Below, one piece after another: positions 20,644 to 33,874 of a DNA stretch of 64,000 nucleotides (position 1 is its first letter; the number at the start of each line of letters is the position of its first letter). A program made the translations under genes and the position numbers. Source of the DNA: Paramarasmius palmivorus (Eukaryota; Basidiomycota; Agaricomycetes; Agaricales; Marasmiaceae); the NCBI GenBank assembly GCA_037176845.1, contig JAYKXP010000002.1, positions 558,001 through 622,000 of the forward strand. Direction: 5' to 3'. The notes beneath the pieces are model-generated. The model worked only from the letters and a program-made list of their open reading frames with translations, was not told the DNA's origin and did no database searches.

Positions 20644-23600
20644 TCATTTCCTATCCACTACATCATCTTCCGCATCACTTGCCATCGTCCTCCTCGAAAA
20701 GGTCGACTTTCCTAACACACTAGATGGTCTCCTGGGACTGCCACTTCCAGACAACCTCTTATACGTCGGACTCGTAGGAGAGGCGCTTCCACTGCCAGAA
20801 CTAACACTGTTCCTGTTTAAATTCGACACCATGCTCGCCACGTTACCCGATCCAGGTGCCCTCGGTCCACGTGTCAAGCGTGGACCACGCACGCCGCCTG
20901 AGGACGAGCGGGTAATCGATGCTCGACCAGGATTCAAAGCCTCATCCGGCGACACAGGAGCGGGGCTTCCTGATCGTGGACTCACGCTTGTACGCTTGAC
21001 ACGGTTTTCAGGCGTAGGCGGTATGACAGCGGTGGTAGGAGCAGAAGGTGGCGAGACAGATCGTGATTTGACTGCCGCACTCGGCGAATCGGATTCCTCT
21101 GGTGGTGGCTCGGCGAAATTGGGTCGTGGCGGGGTCGAAGGATCCTCTGGTTCGGGTGGAGGTGTTTTGAAAGCCGGACGAGGAGGAAAATCCTCATCTT
21201 CGGAGTCAGGAGGTGGTTCTCTGAACATCGGTCGTGGAGGTAGGTCAGGGTCCTGAGCAGCCACCGGCTTCGGCGCCTCGACAGTAGCGGGTGGGAGTGG
21301 CGGCGGTGAGACGCTCTTAGGCGAGGCAAGTTCAATGGGTGGTGGAGGTGGAGGGACAGGAGTTGGTTGAGCGATATGTGGGGGCAGTGGTGGTACTGGA
21401 GGGGCCTCCTTCTCCGGGGATTTGACTCCCTGCTGTGCAGCTTGTTGTGCCGCTAGCAGCTGTTTGGCATCGACGCCAGTGACAGAGATTCTACTTCTGC
21501 TCAAACGCTGGTCGACCATAGCAGTTCGTTTCCTGATGGGAACCTTGCGTTCAGACTCCCGTTTCTTACGAGTAATTGTAGGCGGAATGAGGGTGTCATA
21601 TTCCTGGATGAGGTCAATGAAGAGTACTGGAAAGGCGGTGAGCAAGAGGAACGTTAGTCGAGTATTTGGGGGACATACATATTGGGTGCCTATCTTGAAT
21701 AGATATCTCTGTTTCAACCTTGGGTCGTACCACAGCTAGGCGAACAATGATAAGTTGATCTCATTTAAGTACGGCTGCGGAACACTTACTGCGACCAATC
21801 GATAAGGCAAGCTTCGTAATGTATACTTCATCCGGTTCCTCGACTTTGGTTGTCTGAATGAGCCTTAGGACATCAAAGTCAGTATCCAATTCCACATCCG
21901 TCTGACTGTATAACACGTACTTTCTCAAATGGCTCACAATCGCATCCAACACATACAAATGTACCCTCGGTAGCTTTTGCAGCGCAGCACCTAGATCCCT
22001 GAGCTTCGACTCTTGAGTATCTTCACCTTCTGGTTTGATTACTAAGGCGGCTCCCATGGATGGATACAATTTGCGGAATTCTTCCCAGCCCTCGTACATA
22101 GCCAACGGTGGTTCCAATTCCAATAACCATAGCTTGATTACCGCCGCGAGGACGGGAGCATCATATGGTTCAAGTATTTCGGGTGGAATTGGTTGGTCTG
22201 GCTGTACCGCGTTCAGAGTCTCACGAAGATGATGTACATTGGCTAGAGGGACTTCGTATATCCACGATTTGCGCTTCTCTGCAGACGATGACTCTGAGTC
22301 AGAATGGTCAGGATGATGGGAAGGGAACGCCAACTCACCGGCATCATTAGGAAGCTTGGCATAAGCCCTGTCTAATGCCTTCAAGAGGGCTGCCAGAACT
22401 TCAGGGATAGCGTCCTTCTTGTCGTCACTTGCTGCACTCATGAGTCCGAGCTCGGCCCACTTCCTCAGATCGATCCCGAACAGGATGTCAGTTTCATCAT
22501 GCGCGATGGACTCATACATATGTGCATGAGGGCGGAATGGACCTGTCCTATACCGTTCAATTAACGCAGTCAGATCGGACTCTGGCTGGTATGCTGTGAT
22601 TAGAGTCGACTGGCGTTCGATAGATGGCTCGAGTGACTTGGGGAGGTTGGCAAGTGTACCTTGATACTGGAGTAAAACTAGCTTTACATTCAGAGGATAA
22701 CCATCATCTTGGAACTAACAATGTCTTACCTGTCTTGACGGCTCGCAGTCTTTCAGTTTCCCATCTCTGCAACGTTTTGAAGCTCTCCTCAAGCTTCTCT
22801 TCAAGGTTGAGTCTTCGCCTGTCGAGTTGACGGACAGCAATACGGTATGCCTTGTCTGCCTCTTCTGCTTCCTGCCTGGCTTTGACAAAGGCTGGTTGTC
22901 CGTTGGCGTTTGTGGCGAGAGCTTTGCTGACGATGCTGACCAGATTGTTGGTGCTCTTCAGAATATTTTGAGGTTGCAAGGTAGTTTTGATAGGGGAACC
23001 AAGGGAGTCCATGGATGCAGATTTGCCATCGAAATTGAAGGCCTATTGACAACGGTAAGGAGCAGTCTAGAACTCGTTCAAAAATAGCTCACCTTTGGCC
23101 TAAACTGATAAAACGCATCATCGGCATCTTCGAACTCATTTCCAAATTCTCCAATTCGTCGAAGTAAGCCCTCTTTTTCGGTCAACTCCTTGGCGGCTTC
23201 CTCTGCACGGTCAAGATTGTCCTCGAATGCCGGCACGTTGTTCTTGAGCCACGCGACAAACTCTTCGCCGTTGAAGCAGTCCTGGTATTCGCCGAGTAAG
23301 GGGAACCTGACTGGGCGTAAATTCATCTCGCTTGCAGCCCGTATCATGAGTTGTGACACAGCCGAACGTGGCAACGAGACACCACCCAGGACAATATCTC
23401 CGGCGGAGGCTGGGACGGGCGGTATGTCGACCTTGGGAGGTAGCAATGGAGACATAGGTGTTGGTGAGGACAACATGGCTGGTGAGATGGGTCTGTCTTC
23501 GACAGCCTTGCCTTTGCCCTTGTCGACTTTGGGAAGCTCTTTTTCGGTATCTGCTTCGAACAGCTTTTCGGCGGTATCAGACGTAGCCGAATCTCCAGAG

Positions 23601-24552
23601 AACGCGCCAACACTCTTCATCTGTATTTCCTTCAAGCGTTGCGCGATTCTTTCAGATACGCTGGCTGTGCGTTGTGGCGGTGATCGACCGTCTACAGGAC
23701 GCATGCGTGGTGAGGTCGTGTAGTGGTCGGCAGCGACACTGTTTGGTGCGAATCTTGCGCTGTAAATGACACGCATTCAGTGGAATGTGGGAACAATAAT
23801 CAGGCACGACATACTCATCCTCAGCTTCGTCTGCTTTTCTAGTCTTTGCCAAATATTGTTGCTTCAACTTTGCGACTTCGGCCTGGGACTGTTCGTAACT
23901 CTTCAGCCATTGGTCGAAAACGACAGTTTTGCTTTGTTTGAGGCGGTCCTATTTGCGGTATTCAATGTGCTATATCTCCGAAAGAAGTGTGGAGCACGTA
24001 CTCTGTACCCTACAGCCCACTCTGCAAAGGGGTCAGCAACCAGTGTTTCCAACTCTTTGGCAATGGAACGATGGATTTGTCCTTGTGATGCTGATTCGGC
24101 TTTGAGTCCCTGGAAAGTCATGAATAGAGAAGCCCCATCATCGGCCTGGAAGCCCGTGCCTAACGAGAGAAAGATGTGAGTTGACGGGCCATATTCTGTG
24201 CAGAGCTCTAATACCAGGAGCACCAGTATTCACGACATTCGACAAAGCATTTGCGAGTTGAGCTTCAGCAATAGCGCGTGCCTAAAGTGCGTAATCAAGC
24301 GTGGGGTAGGTAAGGTTCTGGTACTAGTGGGTTAATGGAAGTGTGTGCCGACGTACTCTCACGAACGCGATGATTTCATCGTTTTCAGCTAATCCCTACA
24401 TGAACAATAAGCCTCCTGTCAGTAGGTCATATTGGCAACTCTGGCAAGTAACATACCTGTTCAAGCTTGTGAAATAATACCTCCAGACCCTTGCGATAGT
24501 CTTGAGTCCAGAATGAGTTGTTAAAACTCAATGGCAGTGACAAGACTGCCAT
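20644..24552 (-). CDS. F-BAR/DEP/RhoGAP protein (Rgd2/Rga8-like)
   Basis: Ten exons (24552-24457, 24395-24357, 24281-24215, 24159-24002, 23948-23815, 23759-23093, 23042-22730, 22677-21790, 21735-21679, 21626-20644) close in phase to 1133 residues. The start FWTQDYRKGLEVLFHKLEQG is the FCH part of an F-BAR domain. A Ser/Pro linker, a DEP domain (FPLLGEYQDCFNGEEFVAWL), the coiled-coil second half of the F-BAR, and a RhoGAP domain follow. The tail is Pro-rich. This order matches yeast Rgd2 and fission-yeast Rga8, which bind curved membrane and switch off Rho/Cdc42 GTPases at growth sites. The tail contains three tandem PPRPxFxxPPP units that could bind SH3 domains. Confidence 0.9.
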
Positions 24553-24894
24553 ATTCGATTACCACCTGGAAGATGGTGGTGGTATGGAAGAAAGGGGGAG
24601 AAGCAGTGTTGTCCAGGTCGGATGTTGCCCTCAAGGCAGCGCTCGTTGGTGGTAGGGTGAGGTCTTCGTGGGAATGTCCTGACGTTTTTGGAAAGGGTCA
24701 CACTGGGGCCAAAAAAACTCGAAGCGCAGCCAAAGGCTGCAAATTACCTTGCGACTTGTGTACACGTATATCAGACGGGTAAGTAGTTTCTCAATTACTT
24801 TTATTGCAAGAGTACGGCTTCCTACCAAATGGCTACTCCCATCTCTTGATTTGACGTTTATCAACAAAGCGTTTGTTGAATGTAGTACGGGAGA

Positions 24895-25365
24895 CTAAGA
24901 AATTGCTCCAAGTATGTGTCGAAAGTTGATTAGCGTATATAACAAAGAGATCCAATTGCAGAAGGAAAGGGGAAGAAGCTGATCAGCACCGTCTACATCA
25001 ACTATCAATCCCTTCAACGTGGTCGCCGCAGCACAAGTCCAAAGTGCAAGAAGAGAATCGTACTTCCCTCTTTTACCGACAGATAAACTGCAGGGCTCGC
25101 AATTGTAGGCTTGCAACACGTTCACGCATGCGCGAACACCACAAGACACACCGTTGACACGTAAAGTGGTCAAATTGGGGACTTGAAATTGAGCATTAAC
25201 CAGTCCATGTTTGTCGCGAAGAGATTGTAGGAAGCAGGGCCGTCGGAGCTCGCTGGGTTCGACAGGAACGTTAAGATTCGTGCACAAGGGTATTTGAGCT
25301 GCTTCCCAACGATGATATTGATAGAGAAGGACATGAAAAAAAGCAACGCTCCTTTCAAGAGTCAA
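24895..25365 (-). pseudogene. LRR/F-box-like fragment
   Basis: An uninterrupted minus-strand frame of 156 codons contains phrases typical of the middle of Agaricomycete F-box/LRR proteins (YHRWEAAQIPL, VPNLTTLRVNG). It starts at a TTG, lacks an F-box, and no upstream exon joins in phase. It is probably a relic or a fragment of a decayed gene. Confidence is low. Confidence 0.3.
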
Positions 25366-25502
25366 TGTGGATTAATTGCAAGTTGATCGATGTTTAAGCA
25401 GGACAGATTGTAATACCATGTGCGAGGTGCTGGAGCCTTCACTCATTGTGGATCTTAAGGCAAAGCGACAAGTGAAGTATGTTCCGGAACACGATTACTT
25501 GA

Positions 25503-25748
25503 CTATATATTGTTACGGATAAGCAAACAGTGTACCACGATATGACTGCGACATGCCTGAACGTGGAGCCATTGAGCCCTGTCCTGTTTTCTTCTCGACC
25601 TTTCCTCTTCTTTCAGAACGCGCTTCTTCCTCGCGACCTCACGTAGCGATTCTCGAATGTTTTCCGGCAAAGCACTGGCTGCGGCGATAAAACCAAGCGG
25701 GAATAGTAATAGTAATGTCCATTTTCTTGACGGCCAACCGTGCTTCAT
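25503..25748 (-). CDS. Possible small membrane protein
   Basis: An ATG-initiated frame of 81 codons has one hydrophobic segment close to the N terminus (WTLLLLFPLGFIAAAS) followed by a strongly charged helix rich in Arg, Lys and Glu. This layout is common among small mitochondrial inner-membrane assembly factors, but I do not recognise a family. An upstream exon may exist, because a splice-like AG immediately precedes the second codon region. It is divergent from the mL44 gene at 26132. Confidence 0.3.
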   Translation of the reverse strand: MKHGWPSRKWTLLLLFPLGFIAAASALPENIRESLREVARKKRVLKEEERSRRKQDRAQWLHVQACRSHIVVHCLLIRNNI

Positions 25749-26131
25749 ACAGCGATAGTGGTGTCAGAAAATCAGAGTATTCATTATTATTGATGTTAGT
25801 TACCGAGCAGATGTATGAGAATGCCTTTATGAAGACTCGCTTTTGCTGTGGACGATGTGCGGAAACTTCGGACACTTCTTGATGTCTGACCGGTATTACT
25901 TTGTGGTGTGTGCTAGCTGGTGAAGTGAAAGAAGGATGGCCTGGTAGACCATCACATCCATTCTAGCAACCACAGTGACGGGAGTAGATACGTATGACAC
26001 TGGCGAGATTTTCGCTATGGGAAAAAAAGGTTTGCGTGGGAGAAAAGGTGACGTGGGAATATCCACTACGAGGACACCTTGCTCCAGAGTCGCAAGGTAA
26101 TCCACGCTCAGGTTACACCCGACGTTGAGCA

Positions 26132-27356
26132 ATGGGACATGTCCGACGTGTAGTACATGTCCATCGACGTCTAGTGTCGACGGCGGCACGGACACCATCT
26201 ATCTCGACTGCTCACCTTCCAAAATTTCCCCCCAAAGAAGCCCTTTTTGTTAAGGGAAGCCCAGCACCGACATTCGACCCCGACGAATGGGCTGCAGTTC
26301 AACCTCCTCCGCCAAGTGCTCTCTCTGCCTTCGCTCATAGAATTGGTCTATCCTCAGTATTAACCTCCAACGAACTCATTCAACAAGCATGCACACACCC
26401 GACATTCCTGCAACTCTACCAGAAACACAAACCGGATGAACCAGCACCAGCGACAAATGCTCAACTTGCTGTCATCGGAAACTCTTTAATGGGACTCTTC
26501 GCGACAGAATTTGTTCGCGCAAGCTATCCTTATCTTCCGACAAGAGTCCTAAAGGCAGCAGTCAGCGCACACGTCGGCCCTTTGACTTGTGCAAATGTCG
26601 CGCAAGAAATGGGTGCCGTCCCTCTTTTACGGTGGCATCGATCAGTATGTTCCCAGTTATGGTGTCTGTCGCCTTTTTAACACGTTTTTGAAAGCGGGGA
26701 ACCCTCACAAAATCTGGTACCTTACATTCCGACGCATTAGCCTCCATACCAAGGGCACTTACCGCCTTGGTATACCAAAAACGATCACTACCTTCCGCGC
26801 GTCAATTCGTCCATTCATATTTCCTCACTCGGGACGTAGACATCCGTACTATGCTCAAGTTCCTTGATCCCAAAAAGGCATTACTAGAGATAGTCGAAAA
26901 GTATGGCCGGGAACGACCGAAGTCGAGGTGAGGAGTAACCCGTACTTACATTTTATAAAATCTGATTCCTTTGGCTGCAGGTTGTTGAAAGAAACCGGTC
27001 GTTACTCCAACTCGCCCGTATTTGTAGTTGGCATCTTTTCCGGTGAAGACCAGCTGGGAGAAGGCTTTGGCTCATCACTAAAGATGGCCGAGTACCGTGT
27101 AATTATTTTTTTTTGGAGACCCGCGGACTAAAACTGATAGCTTCTTCAGGCTGCTGAGGACGCTCTTCACCGTGTCTACCTCACAAAAACACCACCCCAT
27201 CTCATTCAGCTTCCTTCATCCACGTTCCCATTAGGGCTCGGTGATGTTTACCGACGAGCACCAGAGGGTGAATACGCTGCTCCTGATCTTGTAGAGTCAG
27301 AGATCATGTACGCTAGCTCCGGAAAGAGTGGCGTGTCGATACCGCAGAGCATGTAA
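26132..27356 (+). CDS. MRPL3: Mitochondrial large-subunit ribosomal protein mL44
   Basis: Four exons (26132-26644, 26695-26927, 26981-27098, 27150-27356) close in phase to 356 residues. A basic N terminus rich in Arg/His/Val fits a mitochondrial presequence. The middle is an RNase III-like fold lacking catalytic acids ([27 protein letters not shown]), and the C-terminal part is a double-stranded-RNA-binding-like region ([27 protein letters not shown]). This is the organisation of yeast Mrpl3/mL44, a structural protein of the mitoribosome. Confidence 0.9.
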
Positions 27357-27456
27357 ATTAGAGTCATTATAATTACTAGGGACTAGCAAACATTACTAGA
27401 CACAGAAGAGCCGAAGATCTTGATGTCATTGAACACCTGGCTTGCTTCCCCCCACC

Positions 27457-30400
27457 ATGGGGCTCGTACGAGCAATTTTCGGGTTCCATACCATCCCAGT
27501 CTCAACAGTGCTCGTGCTCATCTATGTCGCCGTCTGGCTCTCTACATACATCACAGACCAAATCGGTCCTGTTCCGGCCAAATTACCTACAGACATCAAC
27601 CTTACCCAAGCATATCTCGACCTTGAACGGTTGACTTTACGACCTCATCCATACAACTCACACGCAAACGACGATGTCCGGAATTTCATCCTCGACACCA
27701 TCACCGAACGAAACCCTGGAATTGACATCGTCTATGATACAAACAGCACCGGAACGTGGGTTGGAGCTACAGTCGTTGGCACACCTGCAACAGCTTCATA
27801 CTTTGAAGGCAATAACATCCTCGTTCGCATTCCCGGTACATCAGAGCAAAGCACACCAGGAGTCCTCTTCTCAGCACATTGGGACTCTGTCTCAACAGCT
27901 CCAGGAGCGACAGACGACGGTATAGGCATCAGTACCCTCATCCAACTCATCCACTTCTTCCACAAGCACCCACCAAAACGCACAGTTATATTCAACATCA
28001 ACAATGGCGAAGAAGACGGTCTGCATGGTGCACACGCGTTCCTCCTGCACCCTTGGGCGGCAGAGGTTAAAGATTTCATCAATTTGGAAGGAGCGGCTGC
28101 GGGTGGCCCGGTCTTGGCGTTTAGAGCTACTGGCGAGAGTGTCATGCGTGCGTATCGCAAAGGTGGAAACGGCAATGTACACGCCAACGTGCTTTCGGCG
28201 GACGCTTTCCAACGAGGCCTGGTCAGATCTGGGACGGATTATCAAGTGTATACAGACAACAACAGGATGAGAGGCGTGGATGTCGCGTTTACTCGAGGAA
28301 GAGCGCGTAAGTTTGTTAGTGATGTTTGGCCGATCATGGTGCTCATATTCTTCCTCCATATAGGCTACCACACCAAGTACGATGCCGTGCCATGGACGGA
28401 AGGCAGGGACAGAGCTGTTTGGGGAATGCTTGATGCAGCTTTTACCACAGGTGTTGCGTTGGCCGATGACGTCGCTATGGGCAAGGCGCCAATTGCAGAA
28501 CGCAAAGGAGTCTGGTTTGATCTATTTGGAAGCGCATTGGTGCTGTTCTCACTTGACTCCCTTTTTGTTTTCAACATTGTGGCCTTGGTTGTCGGACCGA
28601 TTGTTCTATTACTGCTTCTTGCTCTTCAGGTCTCTGTGAGCAGGAAGCGGACGCGAAATGGTCACTGGCTAGTGTTCGGCTCTACACCCATGGCGAGAGC
28701 ATTGTGGACAAGTGCTAAATATTGGTTTGCTTTGGTTGTGGTTGCTGCTGTGCAGGTAGGCTGGGTGGCAGGCTGGGTCAGGTTTAATCCATTTGTAAGT
28801 TTTATTTTGCACCAGTACATGGTCGTTGCGTTCTTAATGTGTTCGTAGATGGTACACACGTATCCATACACGATTCTCGTGTCATCATTTACCCTCTCCT
28901 TCCTCGTGTTTACCTTGGTTGTCAACATGCCACTCCCAGCCAAACTGGCAGGAAACACTCAGCATTTATCACCCTCACCACTTCCATTGTTACTTCATAC
29001 CTACTTGCTCACATATGTCCTCCTCATTGTCTCAACGGTGGGGATTTCCAAGTTGGGTATCGCTGGGACCTACTTTATTACCGCGTGGAATGCCCTTGTG
29101 TGGTTCGGCTGCGTCTTTGGCGTCATTTTCGGCAAAGGTGGCCTGGTATTCTCGGGAAAGCAGACCTTCGTCGTCTCCTCCGACGAAGACGCGAACGAAG
29201 ACGGGCAGGATAGTGGTGACGAGTCAAGGACGGCTGGAGGATCCCATGACGAAGATCGACGTGAACAAGTTGCCGAATATGCGACAGAACGTACACCTCT
29301 GCTGTCCGGGTCTGATTCATCAACTGACGCGGTACCTAAATCCATTGAACCTCATACAGAAGCCCATGCCGCCGACGAACAGACGACATATACCTGGTTA
29401 CCACTCATGTTCATCGTTCTTCCACTCCCCCTGATCTTACTTTCCCAAATCACTACCATTCTTATTGGTGCACTCCCACAAACACTTGCAGACGGAAACA
29501 GTGCATTGTCGATCTACGTTCTCTTGGCATTGGTTGCGGGAGTATCTGGATTGTTTGGGTGGCCCTTCGTTGTATGTGGAAGTAGTTCACCCGAACGGAA
29601 AGGGATACTTTTGGGAGGTCTACATCGATATGTCGTCTTTGTCCTTATCGTGGTGTTCGTGATCACCACACTTCCGGGATGGCTAGCTGGAGGATTCTTC
29701 TATGGCAAGATAGCAGACAGAAGTCTGGCACGATGGACGGAAACGCACGGTCTTTATCCGCCATTTGGAACGGAATCACCGTTGAAGGTCTTTTTCCAAC
29801 AGACCGTTCAGATTATTCCACCCGTAACTGGAGACGATGACCCAGAATTCAACACAATCACGTCGTTGACCGGCTCGGCAGAGTTCCTTGAACCATGGAT
29901 TATACCACGGATTCCATCAGCAGCAGCAGGTGCTCCCAACTGCTCATTTGGGGGCGTCGATGCTAGGAAAACAGGATTGATCAAGTGCGAGTGGCCAAGT
30001 GGAGAGGACATGGTTCCAGAACCTGGCTTATCACGTAACGATATCGATAAAGACGAAGACGACGAAGACGGGGGACACTGGGACTGGAATGCGTCTCCCA
30101 ATCCGTGGTTCACCGCCAACTTCCGTAACCAGATCTTCAATGTGACATCGGCCCCGCATACGGTTCACCCTGTTCAAGGAGCGTCCATCGCGATACGAAG
30201 AAACAACACCCGTAACTGTCGGGTGTACTTTGATAGACCCGTTGCGAGTTACCGTGTCAGGGACTCGACGCATGGTGCTGCTACTAGCTGGGACACACAG
30301 AAGGGATACGAGGTTCCAGATGCAGGACTCAACGAAGTAAGGTTGTGGAGCCGGAGTTGGGAAAAGACGTTCATCCTCGATGTAATTTGGAAAGAACAGG

Positions 30401-30618
30401 ACCAAGGCACGCATTCCAAAACTTCCGGGAGAGTTGCGTGTGAGTGGGCGGAGTATGAGAGTGGTATGGCAGGGCTTGGCAGCACGAATTCTACACTCAA
30501 AGCGAAGATTCCAGCATTTGAGGAGGTGTTGTCCTTCCTGCCTCGCTGGGCCGTTGTCTCAAAATTGACAGACGGGCTGGTGGAGGTCAGGCAGGATTTT
30601 GAAGTCTGGAGGATATAA
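27457..30618 (+). CDS. PFF1: Vacuolar membrane protease, M28 family
   Basis: Three exons (27457-28306, 28364-28794, 28849-30618) give 1016 residues, the usual size for Pff1. One transmembrane segment at about 15-35 is followed by an M28 zinc-peptidase domain in the vacuolar lumen: metal ligands and catalytic residues lie in AHWDS (H141, D143), ATDDGIG (D153), NNGEEDG (E185/E186), NLEGAA and YHTKYD. A multi-span membrane region and a long lumenal C-terminal domain then follow, with an acidic loop of Asp/Glu around the third exon start. The protein is known in yeast as a vacuolar membrane protein. The first intron restores GRARYHTKYD, confirming the junction. Confidence 0.93.
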
Positions 30619-30914
30619 ACCGAACGGTGACTGTTTGAACAGCTTACGATCTCATGACCGCGATTAGTTTATCCCGTTTCCCATGTTGCTCTGATTATCA
30701 TTACACTTCATGTATATTAGGCATATCACAATGAGCTTCATTTTCTACAGCATCGTGCTTTATACAGCTTAGATTTTCCGCTAGACATTGATCCACAACC
30801 GTCACAACGTCATCATCAGGACTTCGCATACTGCGGCGAATATGTATCTTGTTCTCACCAAGTCGTCTAATATCTCGGCACCGACTCGTCATTACTCAAT
30901 TTCCAGCCATCACC
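30619..30914. promoter_or_regulatory. Spacer between PFF1 and the ABC gene
   Basis: About 300 bp contains the PFF1 terminator region and the promoter of the ABC gene. No specific element is recognised. Confidence 0.3.
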
Positions 30915-33629
30915 ATGCTGGGTAGAAAGGGACGCCGGAATCGACCTCCAAGGAAAGGAAAGTTCGACCCAGAAGACGAGAAGAACGTCAAGCACACCCG
31001 AGTGGGAGTATGGGACCTTTACGAGGAGAAACAGCCCGAACTCGAAAGGATTCCTCTATCAAAACGCCTCAATGTTGAGCATTATCTTGAGATGTACAAC
31101 TCGTTACCGTTCGTATGGATGATGATGAAGGATATCGGGAGTATTCGGTCGTGTTGGTTCTACATGGCAGTTTATCTGCTCATAGAGATTGTCTCGAGCT
31201 TGATACCCGCAATTTCTTTATGGTACGTGGTCTTACTAGGCAAACGATTGGTCGGGCTGACAACAATGTATCGCCAAAGGTATTCCGGGCAACTACTGAA
31301 GATTGTGAGTAGAGTTGCACAGTACCAACTAAATGAAGACGCTGAGAGGATTCCTAGGTCCAAACAGCAGTAGACGAACGCATAGTTGACAAGGATCTGT
31401 TACTACACGTCGCAATTGGTCGCTTTGCATGTTCTATCATCACACATCTATCATGGGACTGGAAGGCTCGACTAACACGACCGTTGACGTCCCGTATACG
31501 GCGGTTCTATTCTGTTCGCATTTTTCGAACAATGGCTCGACTGGATGTTCCTACGTTTGATGATGCCGGACTACAACGTCAATTTGAACAAGTTTTCATG
31601 GGGGACTCTCGGACCACCGCAGCTTGGGAAGTTGTACGGATGGTCGTCAATGTCACAACGACGACTTTGCAGCTGCTTTCACAGCTCTCTGTCCTTGCGA
31701 GAGTTTTGAAAGACCAAAGGGATGGAATGTTACTTGCAACGCTTTGTTTTTCTCAGTCATTATTTGATTGGGTACAAAACCAGCCGAAGATGCCTCTGGG
31801 TAAGCTCCTTGCCATTTTTACTGTCAATGGATACTAAGATACACATTAGTGTGGGCGGCAACCACGAAAAATGAAGACTACTTAAAGATGGAAGGACTAA
31901 AGAGGACTATCAGTACAAACCTTCACCGAAAGGAAATGGTCGCCGGTGGGATGTGGGAATACATGCACGCCCGTAAATTCTTCTCTTTTTATCTTTGAAA
32001 CCATCGCAAACTAACCCAAGTGCCGAAGAGTACGCAAGATGCTCCGACCTATTGGGCGATGACGCTGGTGCCTTTTGGAATCTGTACAGTATCATGAACA
32101 GGAGGTTCAAATGGTCGTCTTTAATTCGACAACCGTTTAAAGAGCTGCCTCAAGTGAGTTTTACGATTATACATAACGCTGACTAACTCATGCATACTCC
32201 ACGACAGATAGTATTTACATTGAGAGCCGTCCAATATCCCAGCTCCATACCGCTCTCTCTGGCTTCGTTGAATCTAATCACCCAGACCTCGACATCTTTC
32301 TCTCACACACTATTCAATCTCTTCAACCAGACGAGCTCTGTAGCCGATTCATTTGCCACTATCCGGCAACTTTACGAGGTCATGGAAGTTCCAAATCGAA
32401 TCCTAGACGGCAACATACCCTATCCTGAGAACCAACAGAGCTTACAGCATGGTGTTGCTGTAGAGTTTCGGTATGCACAACGTGCTCTAGTACAAAAACC
32501 GTAGACTGATGCTGTCTGCAGCAATGTTTCTTTCCGTTATCCGGATTGTGAAGAATATGCATTGCGTAATGTGTCGTTCAAGATTGAGAAGGGTCAACTC
32601 TGCGTAAGGCGTCCCCCATAGATTTATACCGCAGAGGTTTAACATAATCGTGTTGACAGGTCATAGTTGGTCGCAATGGCTCAGGAAAAAGTACCATCCT
32701 GAAACTTATAGCACGGCTCTACGATCCAGAAGAAGGCCAAATCTTTATTGATGGGCATGACAACAAAACCCTGAAACTCGCGGATCTTAGGCGTGCCGTG
32801 GCTGTTCTGTTCCAGGACTATACCCACTTCCCGCTATCCGTACGTTGGTTTCTTGACTGGACACTGCGAACACTGCTCACTGGTACTTAACAGATCAAAG
32901 ACAACATTGGTTTAGGTGACCCGACCCACGCAGACGACGAGGATAGGGTCGAGCAGGCAGCTTCATTGGGCGGTGCCGCAGAATTCATTGAAAAGCTTTC
33001 CGACCAATACGATACCTACCTGCAGCGCCCGGTACAGGACTTATATTCGACGCTCCCGGAAGGCACGAAAACAATCTTTGGGCGGCCCGTCAAATATAGC
33101 GCGATACGCGGTGCCGGGAATATGAGGAGTAACGAGACAACCAGTCTATCAGGTGGACAGATGCAACGCATTGCTCTGTAAGAGCTTTCTATGTCATGAA
33201 GGTGCCTCCACTGATGATTGGCGTAGATCACGAACATTTATGCGCACATTGGATAACGAGCAAAAAGTAGGCCTATTGCTTTTTGATGAGCCTTCGGCTA
33301 GCCTTGATCCAACGGCCGAACATGGTGTGTATCTCGTCTGCGCAGATCTGGGCTCAACTCACGCATTTGTAGACTTGTTCGAGCGATTGAGACAATTACG
33401 CGGCCAGAAGACCATGGTATTCTCTACCCATCGCTTTGGAAATCTTACGCGACATGCTGATCTTATATTGTACGTTCCTTTCTCTAAACTAACCACTCTC
33501 ACGCTGACACATCTCAGATACATGAATGACTCACTAATAATTGAGGAAGGAACGCACTCGGATCTAATCAAAGCGGACGGAGAATATGCACGGTTGTGGA
33601 ATTTACAAGCTCAGGCATTCCTATCATAA
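30915..33629 (+). CDS. Half-size ABC transporter (one TMD, one NBD)
   Basis: Twelve exons (30915-31222, 31281-31305, 31358-31799, 31850-31972, 32029-32153, 32208-32470, 32522-32603, 32660-32839, 32894-33177, 33227-33324, 33373-33469, 33518-33629) close in phase to 712 residues. A basic N-terminal stretch ([14 protein letters not shown]) precedes a membrane domain. The nucleotide-binding domain has Walker [11 protein letters not shown]-loop LFQDYTHF, signature LSGGQMQR, Walker [13 protein letters not shown] and switch His in STHRF. An insertion of about 30 residues separates the Q-loop helices from the signature. This basidiomycete group is ABCB-like and should work as a dimer; cargo and membrane are unknown. 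Exon 2 is only 25 nt. The acceptor of exon 5 is the least certain junction. Confidence 0.85.
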
Positions 33630-33874
33630 GTGATACTTTCTGCCTGTAGTCATACATACACGAGTATCGTCGTTTCGGTCCTCTTCGGACTTGCAGCTAT
33701 CTTATCTCCTACGCCTTGAAGTTTCCGCGGCATCGAAAGCCGTAACATCAAAAATAAACGCTGATAAATGAGGGTAAACGATTACACCACTCTACTACCA
33801 TATGATCAAGGAATGATGATAAAAAGCCTGCCTGTACGTTGCTCTCTACCACGATAGTCATACCTTTCGCACCC

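Noticed and set aside
20585..21256. Gly/Ser-rich plus-strand ORF of 223 codons
   Set aside because: Antisense of the Pro-rich RhoGAP tail; no start context or splice support.
16102..24552. A secondary-metabolite cluster around the P450
   Set aside because: No terpene synthase, PKS, NRPS or prenyltransferase lies nearby; neighbours are housekeeping genes.
24531..24782. Plus-strand ORF of 83 codons
   Set aside because: Overlaps the first exon of the RhoGAP gene on the opposite strand and has no domain.
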